From: Pseudomonadota bacterium
Lineage (GTDB): Bacteria > Desulfobacterota > Syntrophobacteria > Syntrophobacterales > Syntrophobacteraceae
Length of the DNA: 32,828 nt
Direction of reading: 5' to 3'
Assembly: GCA_023416335.1 (NCBI GenBank)
Contig: JAEZHY010000271.1
Location: 1-32,828 of the forward strand
Shown piece by piece: positions 24,991 through 32,828 of this stretch. Each line of letters opens with the position of its first letter. Within the stretch, counting starts at the first letter, position 1. The position numbers and the translations under genes were made by a program. Under the pieces are notes generated by a model that worked only from the letters and a program-made list of their open reading frames with translations, did not search any database and was not told where the DNA came from.

Positions 24991-25959
24991 TCACTTGATA
25001 AAGCCGTGATCGGCAAGGCCTCGAAGAAGAAGGTGGAAATAGACAAGCCCGGCATAGGGGCGCCATCGGGCGAGGATGTCCGCCACCTGATCGCGTGAGA
25101 GTTTCCGATCAGGGCTCAGCCAACTGCTCAATCCCTTGAGGGCGCCAACATCGTTTCCGGGAAATACATCTATACGGCCGAGCCCTCTGAGTAGAACGTA
25201 GTCCGCAGTCCATTTACCAATGCCGCGGATATTCACGAGCGCCGCGAAGGCCGTCGCGTTATCCATCCTTTCGAGGTTCTCCTGCGTGAGTTCACCCGCC
25301 GATATGATCTTTGCCGTCTCCACGAGAGTTCTTGCCTTGTTCGCCGAAAATCCGAGCTGCCGGATTTCTTCGAAGTCGCAGGAGGCGATGGATGCAGCTT
25401 CCGGAAAAGCTCGAAAATCCGTGTCGGACAAAATGAAAGGTCTGCCGTATCTTTCAATGAGCCTGTTCAGGATGCTCAGCCCTGCATAGAGCGAGATTTG
25501 CTGACAGACGATCCCGTTTGCAAATGCTTCAAAGAGAGTCGGATACCTTGGTGGCTTAACACCCAGGAACCTGTCGGAAAGGAGGGACAAGTCCCTGTCG
25601 CCGGCAGCCATGCGATAGAATCCGGAAAGGTCGAGATCGGTTCCAAGAAGGCGAGTCAAGGCCGAGCGCGATGCCGATTCAATCGAGGGAGATGGATTCT
25701 CGCATGTCAGCGAGACGGCGAGTTCCGGGGAAGAGAAATCGCCCTTTTGCTCGATTGCGGCCAAAACCGTTTGATTGCCGAGAGAGAGGACTTTGCGGTA
25801 TGTATGGCCGTCCCAGGAATCGAGGCGGTTGTTGGGGCGCCTTTGGAGCACCCAGACGGTGAGATCCAGGCGGAAAGGCGGGGATGGACGGATAGAAAAA
25901 TGAATAGTCTCCACGAAGAAGTGCTCGGTTTTATTCAAGAGATAAAATTCGGGCCGCAT
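24991..25959 (-). CDS. alkA: DNA-3-methyladenine glycosylase II (AlkA-like)
   Basis: 322 residues from ATG at 25957-25959; a GTG at 25914 and a TTG nine bases upstream are alternatives, as the start overlaps the 3' end of the amidohydrolase gene. The HhH-GPD core is clear: GIVCQQISLYAGLSILNRL, the helix-hairpin-helix IRGIGKWTADY (~244-254) and the catalytic Asp270 in VFPGNDVGALKG. Before it comes an AlkA-type N-terminal beta domain (~20-110). The enzyme flips out and removes alkylated purines to start base-excision repair. It forms a likely operon with the amidohydrolase gene through the overlap. No Fe-S Cys motif, unlike MutY/Nth. Confidence 0.88.
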   Translation of the reverse strand: MRPEFYLLNKTEHFFVETIHFSIRPSPPFRLDLTVWVLQRRPNNRLDSWDGHTYRKVLSLGNQTVLAAIEQKGDFSSPELAVSLTCENPSPSIESASRSALTRLLGTDLDLSGFYRMAAGDRDLSLLSDRFLGVKPPRYPTLFEAFANGIVCQQISLYAGLSILNRLIERYGRPFILSDTDFRAFPEAASIASCDFEEIRQLGFSANKARTLVETAKIISAGELTQENLERMDNATAFAALVNIRGIGKWTADYVLLRGLGRIDVFPGNDVGALKGLSSWLSPDRKLSRDQVADILARWRPYAGLVYFHLLLRGLADHGFIK

Positions 25960-26773
25960 TGCCTCCAAAAAGAGCGCTCACTTCGAATTCGGTGAGGCCG
26001 GATTGTGCTACTTCGGCAAAGTAGCGTTCCGGGGAAATGAGGGGGAAGTCGCTGCCGAAAAGAATTTTCCCGGATCCGGCGGTCAAGGCTGCGATCTTGT
26101 ATATATCGCTCTTGTACAGAAATAAAGATGCAGCAGTATCATAGTAGACATTTGCGAGGCGTTCGGAAGCCTCTTTTTTCAATAATTCGTAAAAGAAGAG
26201 TCCTCCTCCCCAGTGAGCCAGGATGAGCGGAATCCCGGCTGCGGCTTCAGCCATGGAATAATATAGATCCAGGCCGAAAGGGGCTTTTCCGGGATAGATA
26301 TGGCCGACCGGTTCATTGGCGTGTACGAGCAGGATGCGGCCTTTTTCGCGGCAAAGAGAAGCAACGGTCCTGAAGTTGGCAAGCGCGAGGTCTGTGTTTT
26401 GGGAACCGCTGTAGACGGCCAGTTCTCCGAAACCGGAAACCGCGTTGACATACCCGGTCGCGAGTTCGATGATGTTTTCCGCAAAAAGATCGAGGCATGC
26501 CAAGGGGATGAGTCGGTCCGGAAAGCGGCCGGCGGACTCGATCACATACTCATTATGGCGCCTGAGCAGGCGATCCGAGCGCCACGGAAATCCGAAAACA
26601 ACCGAGCGATCGATTCCGTTCCGGTCCATGGATTCAATGAGGGCTTCGGCCGGAATCATTTTGGACTTTGGAGAACCGTAGAGGAGCTGGAATTCGGGTT
26701 CCCCTTGGAAGAATCGCTCTCTTTCCCGGATTATTTCGGGTGGGAAAATATGTGTATGGACGTCGATAACCAA
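25931..26773 (-). CDS. amidohydrolase-family metal-dependent hydrolase
   Basis: 280 residues from TTG at 26771-26773 (M-V-I-D-V-H-T-H), with GGAG about 12 bases upstream. TIM-barrel metal-hydrolase features of PF04909 are visible: DVHTHIFPP (HxH), LLVHANEP, LILAHWGGG and ILFGSDFPL, which supply His and Asp for one metal ion. Members include decarboxylases and lactonases of aromatic and sugar-acid breakdown; the substrate here is not shown. Its 3' end overlaps the glycosylase gene by some 29 bases. Divergent from the inositol monophosphatase gene. Confidence 0.85.
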   Translation of the reverse strand: MVIDVHTHIFPPEIIRERERFFQGEPEFQLLYGSPKSKMIPAEALIESMDRNGIDRSVVFGFPWRSDRLLRRHNEYVIESAGRFPDRLIPLACLDLFAENIIELATGYVNAVSGFGELAVYSGSQNTDLALANFRTVASLCREKGRILLVHANEPVGHIYPGKAPFGLDLYYSMAEAAAGIPLILAHWGGGLFFYELLKKEASERLANVYYDTAASLFLYKSDIYKIAALTAGSGKILFGSDFPLISPERYFAEVAQSGLTEFEVSALFGGNAARILSLE

Positions 26774-26919
26774 AGTTGCGCTCTGCTCCGTTCCGTTTTA
26801 AAAGAAACTCTTCGAGTCGCCGGTAAAAAACAGCGAACCGGAAGAGGCGATTAAAGCATAATTTCATTAAGTTTCTACCCAATTTATTCTTTAGCTGCAA
26901 GAAGGGAAGTCGGAAAAGA

Positions 26920-27747
26920 ATGGACGATCTATCAAGAACGCTCGACAGCGTCGAGACCGTTGCGCGAAAGATTATAGCCGAGGCGGGGGACATTATTCGG
27001 GAGTACATGGGCAAGCTGTCGGCCGCTTCGATTCATACCAAGGGGCCTTCGGACTATGTAACCGAAATTGACGAGAGATGCGAGGCACTCATCATCAAGG
27101 CCGTGCGCGATAATTTTCCCGGGCATCATATCATGTCCGAAGAAACCGCCAATGACGGCCTCCAACCGGGGTTCACGTGGGTGGTGGACCCTGTTGACGG
27201 GACTACGAATTTCATTCACGGCTTCCCTTTTGTGGCCGTTTCGATTGCTGTCTGCCTGGAGAAAAAGCCTGTTTTAGGTTTCATAATCGATCCGGTTCGA
27301 GATGAACTTTTTACGGCAAGAGCGGGCAGGGGTGCGTGGTTAAACGGGGCCAGGATCAACGTAAGGAAAGATGCGCGATTGTCCGAAGCCCTGGTGGCTA
27401 CCGGGTTTCCTTTCCGGACCAAAGACTACATGGACGATTACCTGAAGGCGTTCAAGTCGGTATTTCTAAATGTGAGCGGGATCAGACGCGCGGGGTCGGC
27501 GGCATTGGATCTGGCTTACCTGGCTGCGGGACGTGTTGACGGATTCTGGGAAATAGGGCTGAAAGCCTGGGACATAGCCGCCGGCACACTGCTGATAAGA
27601 GAGGCCGGCGGCGTGATAAGTGATTTCTGGGGAGAAGACGGGCTTCTATATAATGGACATGTCGTTGGGGGAACGCCTTCGGTCTACCCATTCCTGCTCG
27701 CGCAGGTGCAGGAATTTATCGTCCCCGCCCTGGAATCGGGCCGTTAG
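26920..27747 (+). CDS. suhB: inositol-1-monophosphatase family protein
   Basis: 275 residues. Metal-binding motifs of the IMPase fold are all present: SEET (Glu74, Glu75), WVVDPVDGTTN (Asp90, Asp93) and AWDIAAG (Asp218). KGPSDYVTEID at ~41-50 is the normal upstream strand. It hydrolyses inositol phosphates or related sugar phosphates with Mg2+; some members also act in ribosome biogenesis (SuhB) or as NADP phosphatases. Start ATG is preceded by GGGAAG and GGAAAAGA. Convergent with the acidic protein gene, 12 bases apart. Confidence 0.93.
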   Translation: MDDLSRTLDSVETVARKIIAEAGDIIREYMGKLSAASIHTKGPSDYVTEIDERCEALIIKAVRDNFPGHHIMSEETANDGLQPGFTWVVDPVDGTTNFIHGFPFVAVSIAVCLEKKPVLGFIIDPVRDELFTARAGRGAWLNGARINVRKDARLSEALVATGFPFRTKDYMDDYLKAFKSVFLNVSGIRRAGSAALDLAYLAAGRVDGFWEIGLKAWDIAAGTLLIREAGGVISDFWGEDGLLYNGHVVGGTPSVYPFLLAQVQEFIVPALESGR

Positions 27748-27759
27748 CCCGAGGTCGGA

Positions 27760-28164
27760 TCAGGCGGCTTTGCCCGGCGGCGTTACATTCATCGCCATGA
27801 GCCGCTTGCTGCTCTCGAATATGACCTCGATCTTACGGGGTGAAATGACTTTGGATACAACTCCGAGACCGAAATTGGAATGAGTCAGCAGAGCGCCCTC
27901 GCGGTAGGTGTCGGAGAGCTTGTACCCCGGGACTCCCTCCGTGCTTGCTTCGAGGAGAAGCTGCCGCCAGTCTTCGTCGGTTTTCGGCCTGGTGATCCCC
28001 TTGTAGAGAACCGACGGGACCATCTCTTCATCTTCGTCGCCATCCTCCATCAGGAGGTCGTCATCGGCTGCGAAATCGAGTTCGTCGCTCTGCTCGAATT
28101 CGAGCCCGGAATCATCTTCGAAGTCATCCATCATTTGATCGTTATCCATATCTTTTTTCGGCAT
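27760..28164 (-). CDS. acidic protein with a C-terminal Tudor-like domain
   Basis: 134 residues; GAGGG before ATG. The first ~50 residues are strongly acidic (many Asp/Glu, DNDQMMDDFEDDSG, MEDGDEDEEM) and probably disordered. After a helix, residues ~100-130 read YREGALLTHSNFGLGVVSKVISPRKIEVIFE followed by KRLMAMN, a small SH3/Tudor-like barrel like that at the end of UvrD-type helicases and in related small proteins (G-x-x-L-x-H-x-x-F-G-x-G-V-V). Such barrels bind RNA polymerase or nucleic acid. Function is not known. Confidence 0.72.
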   Translation of the reverse strand: MPKKDMDNDQMMDDFEDDSGLEFEQSDELDFAADDDLLMEDGDEDEEMVPSVLYKGITRPKTDEDWRQLLLEASTEGVPGYKLSDTYREGALLTHSNFGLGVVSKVISPRKIEVIFESSKRLMAMNVTPPGKAA

Positions 28165-28377
28165 AGTTTATCCCTCGTTTTTGTGCTCTTCCCAGATGCA
28201 GTTCCGTTTATTGGAACTTTATACAAAGGTCAAGAATTTTCCCGCTGATAGTGTGCAGCAGGATCGAAAGTGTTCTTTCAAAAAGCAGAATCCTGATTAT
28301 AATACCTCGTTTTTTTCCGGAAACAGTCTTGTATGTTTTTTTGTTTCAACCCGAGTGGAACCGGTTCCGACCAGATT

Positions 28378-29304
28378 ATGCCAAGCATACTGCTGAACTC
28401 GATTTTTCCCATCTTCAGCCTGATCTTCCTTGGATATATCCTGAAAGAGAAAAAGGTCATCGATCAGGCGTTTTCGAACTCGGCAAACCAGATCATATTC
28501 AATATAGCCATACCTGCAATGCTGCTGAACGAAATCGGGCGGGTTTCCTTCTGGGATAATTTCAACCTGCGCGCGGTCGGATGTGCCTTGGGCGCTATCG
28601 CGATAATAGTGTTCACGAGCATGGCAGCGGTGCGCATGCTTTCCGTCCGGGAAAGCCGCCGCGGGACCTTCCTTCAGAGCACCTACCACAGCAACATCGG
28701 TTACATGGCCTATGCGATCGGATTCTACGCCCTTGGGGAATCCAGTTTCGCGCGAATGGCAATTCTGAGCAGCTTCCTCCTTGTCGGCCAGAACATCATA
28801 TCGGTTTGGGTCCTTACGAGCTACAATCCTGAACTCCGTCTTAACGGCCAAAAGGGGCTGATCCTCAGGAACATTATCAAAAATCCCATCATCCTTAGCC
28901 TTGCCGGTGCAATCGTTTATTCTGCGTCAGGGCTGAAAATTCCTCTCCCCCTGCAGAAGGGGCTCGATATGCTGGGGGGAATGGCTCTTCCGACCGGCTT
29001 GATGCTCATCGGCTCGACCCTTTCGTTTGGGGCGATGAAATCCATGCTGAAGGAAATCGTGAGCATAGGTATGCTGAAGCTGTTTGCGCTGCCCCTGGTC
29101 GGCTATTTCCTGATGCTCGCAACGCAAGTTCCCGAACCCCTGGTGCTTCCGGGCGTGATCCTGCTTGCGTCTCCTCCGGCTACGATGTCCTATGTACTGG
29201 CTAAAGAGCTTGGCGGCGATGCCGAGCTTGCCGCCACGAGCATTTCCGTTTTTACCCTCGCATCCGCCGTACCCTACACTGCAATAATAGCGCTGCTTGC
29301 CTGA
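28378..29304 (+). CDS. AEC-family transporter (auxin efflux carrier type)
   Basis: 308 residues from ATG at 28378, which gives the usual start (MPSILLNSIFPIFSLIFLGYIL); an in-frame start 45 bases upstream is less likely, and neither has a strong ribosome site. About ten hydrophobic membrane segments, a central loop (NPELRLNGQKGLILRNIIKNP) and the repeated pseudo-symmetric halves of the AEC/bile-acid-like fold. Bacterial members export or take up small organic acids such as malate or malonate. The SPPATMSYVLAKELGGD segment in the last third is conserved. No neighbour suggests a substrate. Confidence 0.88.
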   Translation: MPSILLNSIFPIFSLIFLGYILKEKKVIDQAFSNSANQIIFNIAIPAMLLNEIGRVSFWDNFNLRAVGCALGAIAIIVFTSMAAVRMLSVRESRRGTFLQSTYHSNIGYMAYAIGFYALGESSFARMAILSSFLLVGQNIISVWVLTSYNPELRLNGQKGLILRNIIKNPIILSLAGAIVYSASGLKIPLPLQKGLDMLGGMALPTGLMLIGSTLSFGAMKSMLKEIVSIGMLKLFALPLVGYFLMLATQVPEPLVLPGVILLASPPATMSYVLAKELGGDAELAATSISVFTLASAVPYTAIIALLA

Positions 29305-29467
29305 CTTCCAGCCATTGAGTCCGCAGGTGTTTGCCTTCACCTGACGCAGACACGGCTGGACCGGACCCTTGATGCGTCTTATTGTCTTTGCAGTCTGACT
29401 TGCTTTTGACACCTCTTTAACCGTCAAACTCAATTCATTTCGCGTTGCCGACGGAGTATTTCCGGAC

Positions 29468-30661
29468 ATGGCCATCTCTCTTCTGATCAAGCCGACTTCT
29501 TACCGGTGTAACATTCACTGCGCGTATTGTTTCTACCGGCGGGTCGAGACTCTCTATTCGGAAAGGTCCTGTCGAATGGCGCGTTCAACGGCCGAAACCC
29601 TGGTCCGGAAAACGCTCCTCCTGGGAGAGGCTCATAATCAGTTTTGCTGGCAGGGGGGAGAACCCACATTAATGGGAATAGACTTCTTTCGCGACGCGAT
29701 CCAATTTCAGAGGCGATACGCTTATCCCGGGCAGGTTGCTGTAAATTCCATCCAGACAAACGGTGTTCTTTTGAATGAAGAGTGGGCCGATTTCCTGGCA
29801 GAAAACAATTTCCTCGTCGGACTCAGCATGGATGGTCCGAAGGATATCCACGACCGCTACAGGCGGACGCCATCCAGCGAAGGCACGTTCGATCGGGCAG
29901 CGCGGTCGGCTGAACTGCTCAAAAGCAGAGGAGTTCAATTCAACATTCTTACTTTACTGACGGATGCTAACGTAGGGCGACCCGAAGAGATCTATCGGTT
30001 CTTTTACAAAGGCGGTTTCAAACATCTGCAGTTCATCCCGTGCTTCGAACGCGATCCCGTTTCAGGAGAACCTTGTCCCTTCTCCATCACGGCAGCGGAA
30101 CTTGGCGAATTTTACTGCAGGCTTTTCGATCTGTGGATGCTGAACGGATTTCCCGAGGTCTCCATAAGAGTTTTCGAAGACCATCTGATATTCTTCATCG
30201 ATGGTGTGCACGTATCCTGCTCGTGGCAGGAGAGGTGCTGCTCATATCTGGTCGTCGAATACAATGGCGATGTGTATCCGTGTGACTTCTACGTCTACCC
30301 GGAATGGAAGATCGGCAACATTGTCGATGATTCATTCGCAGCTATTCTTCGAAGTCCGGGATTTTCGAAATTTTCCGGCATGAAAAGGGCACTGCCGCGT
30401 GTGTGCCGGGAGTGCGAATGGATTTCGTTCTGCAACGGCGACTGCGTTCGGTTGCGGGGAGCGGGTCCTGAAAATCAGAGTGAGTTCTGCGCAGCAAACA
30501 GAATGCTCCTCGAACACATGCAACCGCACTTTGAAAGGATCAGGCAGATTGCCCTGAATTATCGACGCAGGCAGCAGGGCGGCGCGCCTGGCGGAGTTGG
30601 CCGCAATGCCTCCTGTCCCTGCGGCAGCGGTTTGAAATTCAAGAAGTGCTGTGGTCGGTAG
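29468..30661 (+). CDS. anaerobic sulfatase-maturating enzyme with a SEC-C tail
   Basis: 397 residues. Radical SAM motif CNIHCAYC (Cys14, Cys18, Cys21), CWQGGEPTL, NSIQTNGVLL and LVGLSMDGPKDIHD are the standard anSME sequence, and the SPASM cysteines follow (VSCSWQERCC, DVYPCDFYVYPEWKIGN, CRECEWISFCNGDC). It converts the active-site Cys or Ser of a sulfatase to C-alpha-formylglycine without oxygen, using SAM and two auxiliary 4Fe-4S clusters. The last ~22 residues (ASCPCGSGLKFKKCCGR) form a SEC-C zinc-binding motif, as in SecA. A Cys-type sulfatase gene converges on it with 6 bases between stops, so that protein is the natural target. Confidence 0.92.
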   Translation: MAISLLIKPTSYRCNIHCAYCFYRRVETLYSERSCRMARSTAETLVRKTLLLGEAHNQFCWQGGEPTLMGIDFFRDAIQFQRRYAYPGQVAVNSIQTNGVLLNEEWADFLAENNFLVGLSMDGPKDIHDRYRRTPSSEGTFDRAARSAELLKSRGVQFNILTLLTDANVGRPEEIYRFFYKGGFKHLQFIPCFERDPVSGEPCPFSITAAELGEFYCRLFDLWMLNGFPEVSIRVFEDHLIFFIDGVHVSCSWQERCCSYLVVEYNGDVYPCDFYVYPEWKIGNIVDDSFAAILRSPGFSKFSGMKRALPRVCRECEWISFCNGDCVRLRGAGPENQSEFCAANRMLLEHMQPHFERIRQIALNYRRRQQGGAPGGVGRNASCPCGSGLKFKKCCGR

Positions 30662-30667
30662 GACCTT

Positions 30668-32104
30668 TCACGTGGTGTCCGATCTCATCTTGTCGGGACC
30701 CGGAGCGACTATTGTCGGGACCCATTTCCCCAACTGGTTTTTCACCGAAGCGTAATCGGAATTGGCAGCCAGGTTTTGCCATTCGAGCGGATCGGCGTCG
30801 TGATCGTAGAGTTCTTCGCTTCCGTCACGATACCGTATGTAACGGTAGCGATCTGTGCGTACGGAATGATTGTCTCCAAGGAGAGTGGTCACCGCGGGAG
30901 GATGATCCGCGTTGGAACCCGGGTCACACAGAAATTGCCGGATACTCGTCCCTTCCACTTCATCCTTCGGCAAAAGCCCGCAAAGTTCGAGAAGAGTCGG
31001 GTAGATATCCATCAAGCTTACCGCCTTGTTGCATACGGCTCCCCGGGGTGATACTCCGGGTGCTGCAATTATGAGTGGGACGCGAGTAGATTCTTCCCAC
31101 AAAGTGAGCTTCTGCCAGTGGAGCTTTTCGCCAAGATGCCAGCCATGATCAGCTGTCAGGACGATGATGGTATTGCCTGCAAACGGGCTTTGATCGAGAG
31201 CGTCCAGAACACGGCCAATCTGTGCGTCGGCAAAGGAAATACTTGCCAGATAGCCCTGCACCCCCTTTTCCCATTGATGATGCTGAACGATCGATGCATG
31301 CACTTCGGTATGGGCCAGAATCTTCCCCGGGCTTGGGACATCGTCCAGGTCGTTGGGATTGACCTTGGGCAGCGTGATTTTGTCGGTCGGGTACATTTCG
31401 AAATATTTCCTGGGAGCATAGAGCGGAATATGCGGCCGCAGCAATCCGACCCCGAGAAAAAACGGCCGTTTTTTGTTCACGGCAAGTTCCCTTGCTGCCA
31501 GGCGAACTGTCTTGGCATCCGCCATATCTTCATCGGCGACATCGACCGGGCCCCAATCGAAGGCGCTGGCCGGGGGCATCCCGTTAATGGGGAGATTTGG
31601 GGGTTTGGGTTCCTCTCCTTTTGCGGACGGAAAGTACTCATCCCATGAAAGCGGATCGTCGAAGTGAAAGAATTTGCCGCCGCCGACTACATAGTATCCG
31701 TTCGATCTGAAATATTGGGGCAGCGTCACAATGTCCGGCATTACCTGACGTAAATGCTGCTCATTGTTGTAGATGCCTGAAGTGGCGGGACGAACCCCCG
31801 TGAGAAAGCTTGCCCTGGAAGGATTGCAAATCGGCGATGCGCAGTGCGCATTCGAGAAAAGCACTCCTCTCTGCGCAAGCTTATCGATGTTCGGCGTGCG
31901 GACATCGGGGTTTCGACCCATGCATCCGACCCATGCGTTCAGGTCATCCAGAAGAATCATCAGGACGTTCGGCCTGGTGGAATCACCCGTGTCGGCCTGC
32001 ACGCCGGACGATTTGCCCGAATGGCCCAATGTCGAGACGGAAGCGGCCCCGGCCGCCATCAATTTCAGGAATTCCCGCCTGCTTTTCGGCGGTATTTTCT
32101 CCAT
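30668..32104 (-). CDS. Cys-type sulfatase (iduronate-2-sulfatase-like)
   Basis: 478 residues; AGGGG before ATG. The N-terminus (KSRREFLKLMAAGAASVS) looks like a Tat signal, so the enzyme is exported. Metal ligands Asp53/Asp54 (LMILLDDLNAW) and ADHGWHLGEK, and the active-site motif SPICNPSRASFLTG with Cys93 in C-x-P-S-R that must become formylglycine. The pattern DDLNAWVGC, HFDDPLSWDEYF and LTLWEESTRVPLIIAAPG is shared with iduronate-2-sulfatase-like members. It cleaves sulfate esters, possibly of polysaccharides or metabolites. The maturase gene is its convergent neighbour, but they are on opposite strands and not in one operon. Confidence 0.92.
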   Translation of the reverse strand: MEKIPPKSRREFLKLMAAGAASVSTLGHSGKSSGVQADTGDSTRPNVLMILLDDLNAWVGCMGRNPDVRTPNIDKLAQRGVLFSNAHCASPICNPSRASFLTGVRPATSGIYNNEQHLRQVMPDIVTLPQYFRSNGYYVVGGGKFFHFDDPLSWDEYFPSAKGEEPKPPNLPINGMPPASAFDWGPVDVADEDMADAKTVRLAARELAVNKKRPFFLGVGLLRPHIPLYAPRKYFEMYPTDKITLPKVNPNDLDDVPSPGKILAHTEVHASIVQHHQWEKGVQGYLASISFADAQIGRVLDALDQSPFAGNTIIVLTADHGWHLGEKLHWQKLTLWEESTRVPLIIAAPGVSPRGAVCNKAVSLMDIYPTLLELCGLLPKDEVEGTSIRQFLCDPGSNADHPPAVTTLLGDNHSVRTDRYRYIRYRDGSEELYDHDADPLEWQNLAANSDYASVKNQLGKWVPTIVAPGPDKMRSDTT

Positions 32105-32170
32105 GAGCTACACCCCTGTCATTTTACAAAAGGCTTTCCTTTGGAAACAATCTGTGAAGCAGGAGTTCAG

Positions 32171-32828
32171 CTATTTGGCGATCTGAACACTGCAGGTATT
32201 CCCGGATTGCATTCCGCCAGGTTCCTTTACGGTTAGCTCGAAAACCAGGGTCACCCCTTCGGCACCGACTCCGGGAGCTACGAATGTCGTCCTGGCGGCG
32301 GAAGGATCTGAAAGATCAACCGGCGGACCTTTTCGCTGTGACCAACGGTACTCAAGATCTCCATTGCCGGAATCTGTAGAAACCTGACCATCGAGTGTAA
32401 CCAGTGAGCCCCGCTTAGTGACTTGATCGGGAACGGGAACGGCAATGGGTGGAAGTTTGGTTTCGATCACGTTTACCGTACATCTGTCAGTGGATAACAG
32501 ACTGCCGGCATCCGAGACCGTTAGTTGGAAGACCAGCGAGACGCCTTCAGATCCAGGTTCCGGAGCGGTAAAGGTGGGACACGCTTCCGACGGGTTCGAC
32601 AACTTCACTTCAGGCCCGGTGATCTGCTCCCATTGATACGTGAGTATTCGTCCGTGCGGGGCGGAAGAACGGGAGCCGTCGAGAACGAATTCCTGTCCGC
32701 CGGCAATGTTCTGATCCATGCCGGCATCAGCTGAGGGGGGAAAGTTGGTGTCGGTGACGTTGACTATAGTCCTGTCTTTTCGCTCCACTCCAGAGGAATC
32801 GATAACCGTTAGCTCAAAAACCAGGGAC
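32171..32828 (-). CDS. PKD/Ig-like repeat protein, C-terminal part
   Basis: The frame runs off the window's right edge; 218 codons before TAA are visible. At least two full PKD/Ig-like modules and the end of a third follow each other: PPSADAGMDQNIAGGQEFVLDGSRSS to GVSLVFQLTVSDAGS, and PPIAVPVPDQVTKRGSLVTLDGQVST to GVTLVFELTVKEPGG. The repeat phrase (A/S)LVFxLTV-x-D/K occurs three times at about 95-residue spacing. The chain ends with SVQIAK and no sorting motif. Such modules act as stalks or linkers in large cell-surface or secreted proteins. Its N-terminal domain lies outside the window. Confidence 0.8.
   Translation of the reverse strand, partial: SLVFELTVIDSSGVERKDRTIVNVTDTNFPPSADAGMDQNIAGGQEFVLDGSRSSAPHGRILTYQWEQITGPEVKLSNPSEACPTFTAPEPGSEGVSLVFQLTVSDAGSLLSTDRCTVNVIETKLPPIAVPVPDQVTKRGSLVTLDGQVSTDSGNGDLEYRWSQRKGPPVDLSDPSAARTTFVAPGVGAEGVTLVFELTVKEPGGMQSGNTCSVQIAK

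Noticed and set aside
29319..29335. CAGGTG/CACCTG hairpin after the AEC transporter gene as a terminator
   Set aside because: Only 6 bp and no T-run.

Overview
This window reads as a piece of chromosome from an anaerobic or microaerophilic Gram-negative bacterium, most like the sulfate-reducing or syntrophic Desulfobacterota (Syntrophobacter-like; inferred from gene content, not from a marker gene). Supporting points are two radical-SAM/SPASM enzymes, an oxygen-independent sulfatase maturase, a probable selenocysteine-decoded protein, a cobalamin riboswitch, periplasmic HtrA, Tat exports and moderate G+C. Genes are dense and mostly in short operons on both strands. I see no insertion sequence, prophage or CRISPR array.

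Layout. 1-1704: 3' end of a cupin gene, a hicB-hicA toxin-antitoxin pair whose hicA has lost its 3' end, and a PilZ-domain (c-di-GMP) gene split by an in-frame TAA. 2246-4330: a Tat-exported multicopper oxidase. 4521-8515 (minus): a three-gene operon of a STAS-domain protein, an unusual ABC permease fused to its substrate-binding domain, and the ATPase. 9022-10092: two unknown small genes. 10186-12429 (minus): a NarL-type sensor kinase with no visible partner. 12625-15310: a redox cluster of an FAD/NAD(P)H oxidoreductase, a rhodanese-ferritin-like fusion with UGA at the catalytic Cys position followed by a bacterial SECIS-like hairpin, and a convergent 1-Cys-type peroxiredoxin. 15572-17495: an HsdR-N-type nuclease-domain protein, the initiator tRNA and a small Cys-pair protein. 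17868-21026: HtrA protease, L-2-hydroxyglutarate oxidase-like enzyme and a Dabb protein. 21050-22930 (minus): cobalamin riboswitch, terminator, a 37-residue RiPP precursor, its radical-SAM maturase and a terminator. 22972-26773 (minus): a secreted papain-family protease, a small unknown, an AlkA-type glycosylase and an amidohydrolase. 26920-30661: inositol monophosphatase, an acidic Tudor-like protein (minus), an AEC transporter and an anaerobic sulfatase maturase with a SEC-C tail. 30668-32104 (minus): a Cys-type sulfatase, the likely target of that maturase. 32171-end: 3' part of a gene for a protein with repeated PKD/Ig-like modules.

The two most notable systems are (i) the selenocysteine rhodanese fused to a diiron ferritin-like domain, sitting between an FAD oxidoreductase and a peroxiredoxin, which suggests peroxide or reactive sulfur/selenium handling, and (ii) the vitamin B12-controlled RiPP locus. 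Assignments rest on reading translated motifs and remembered family features; no database search was run.
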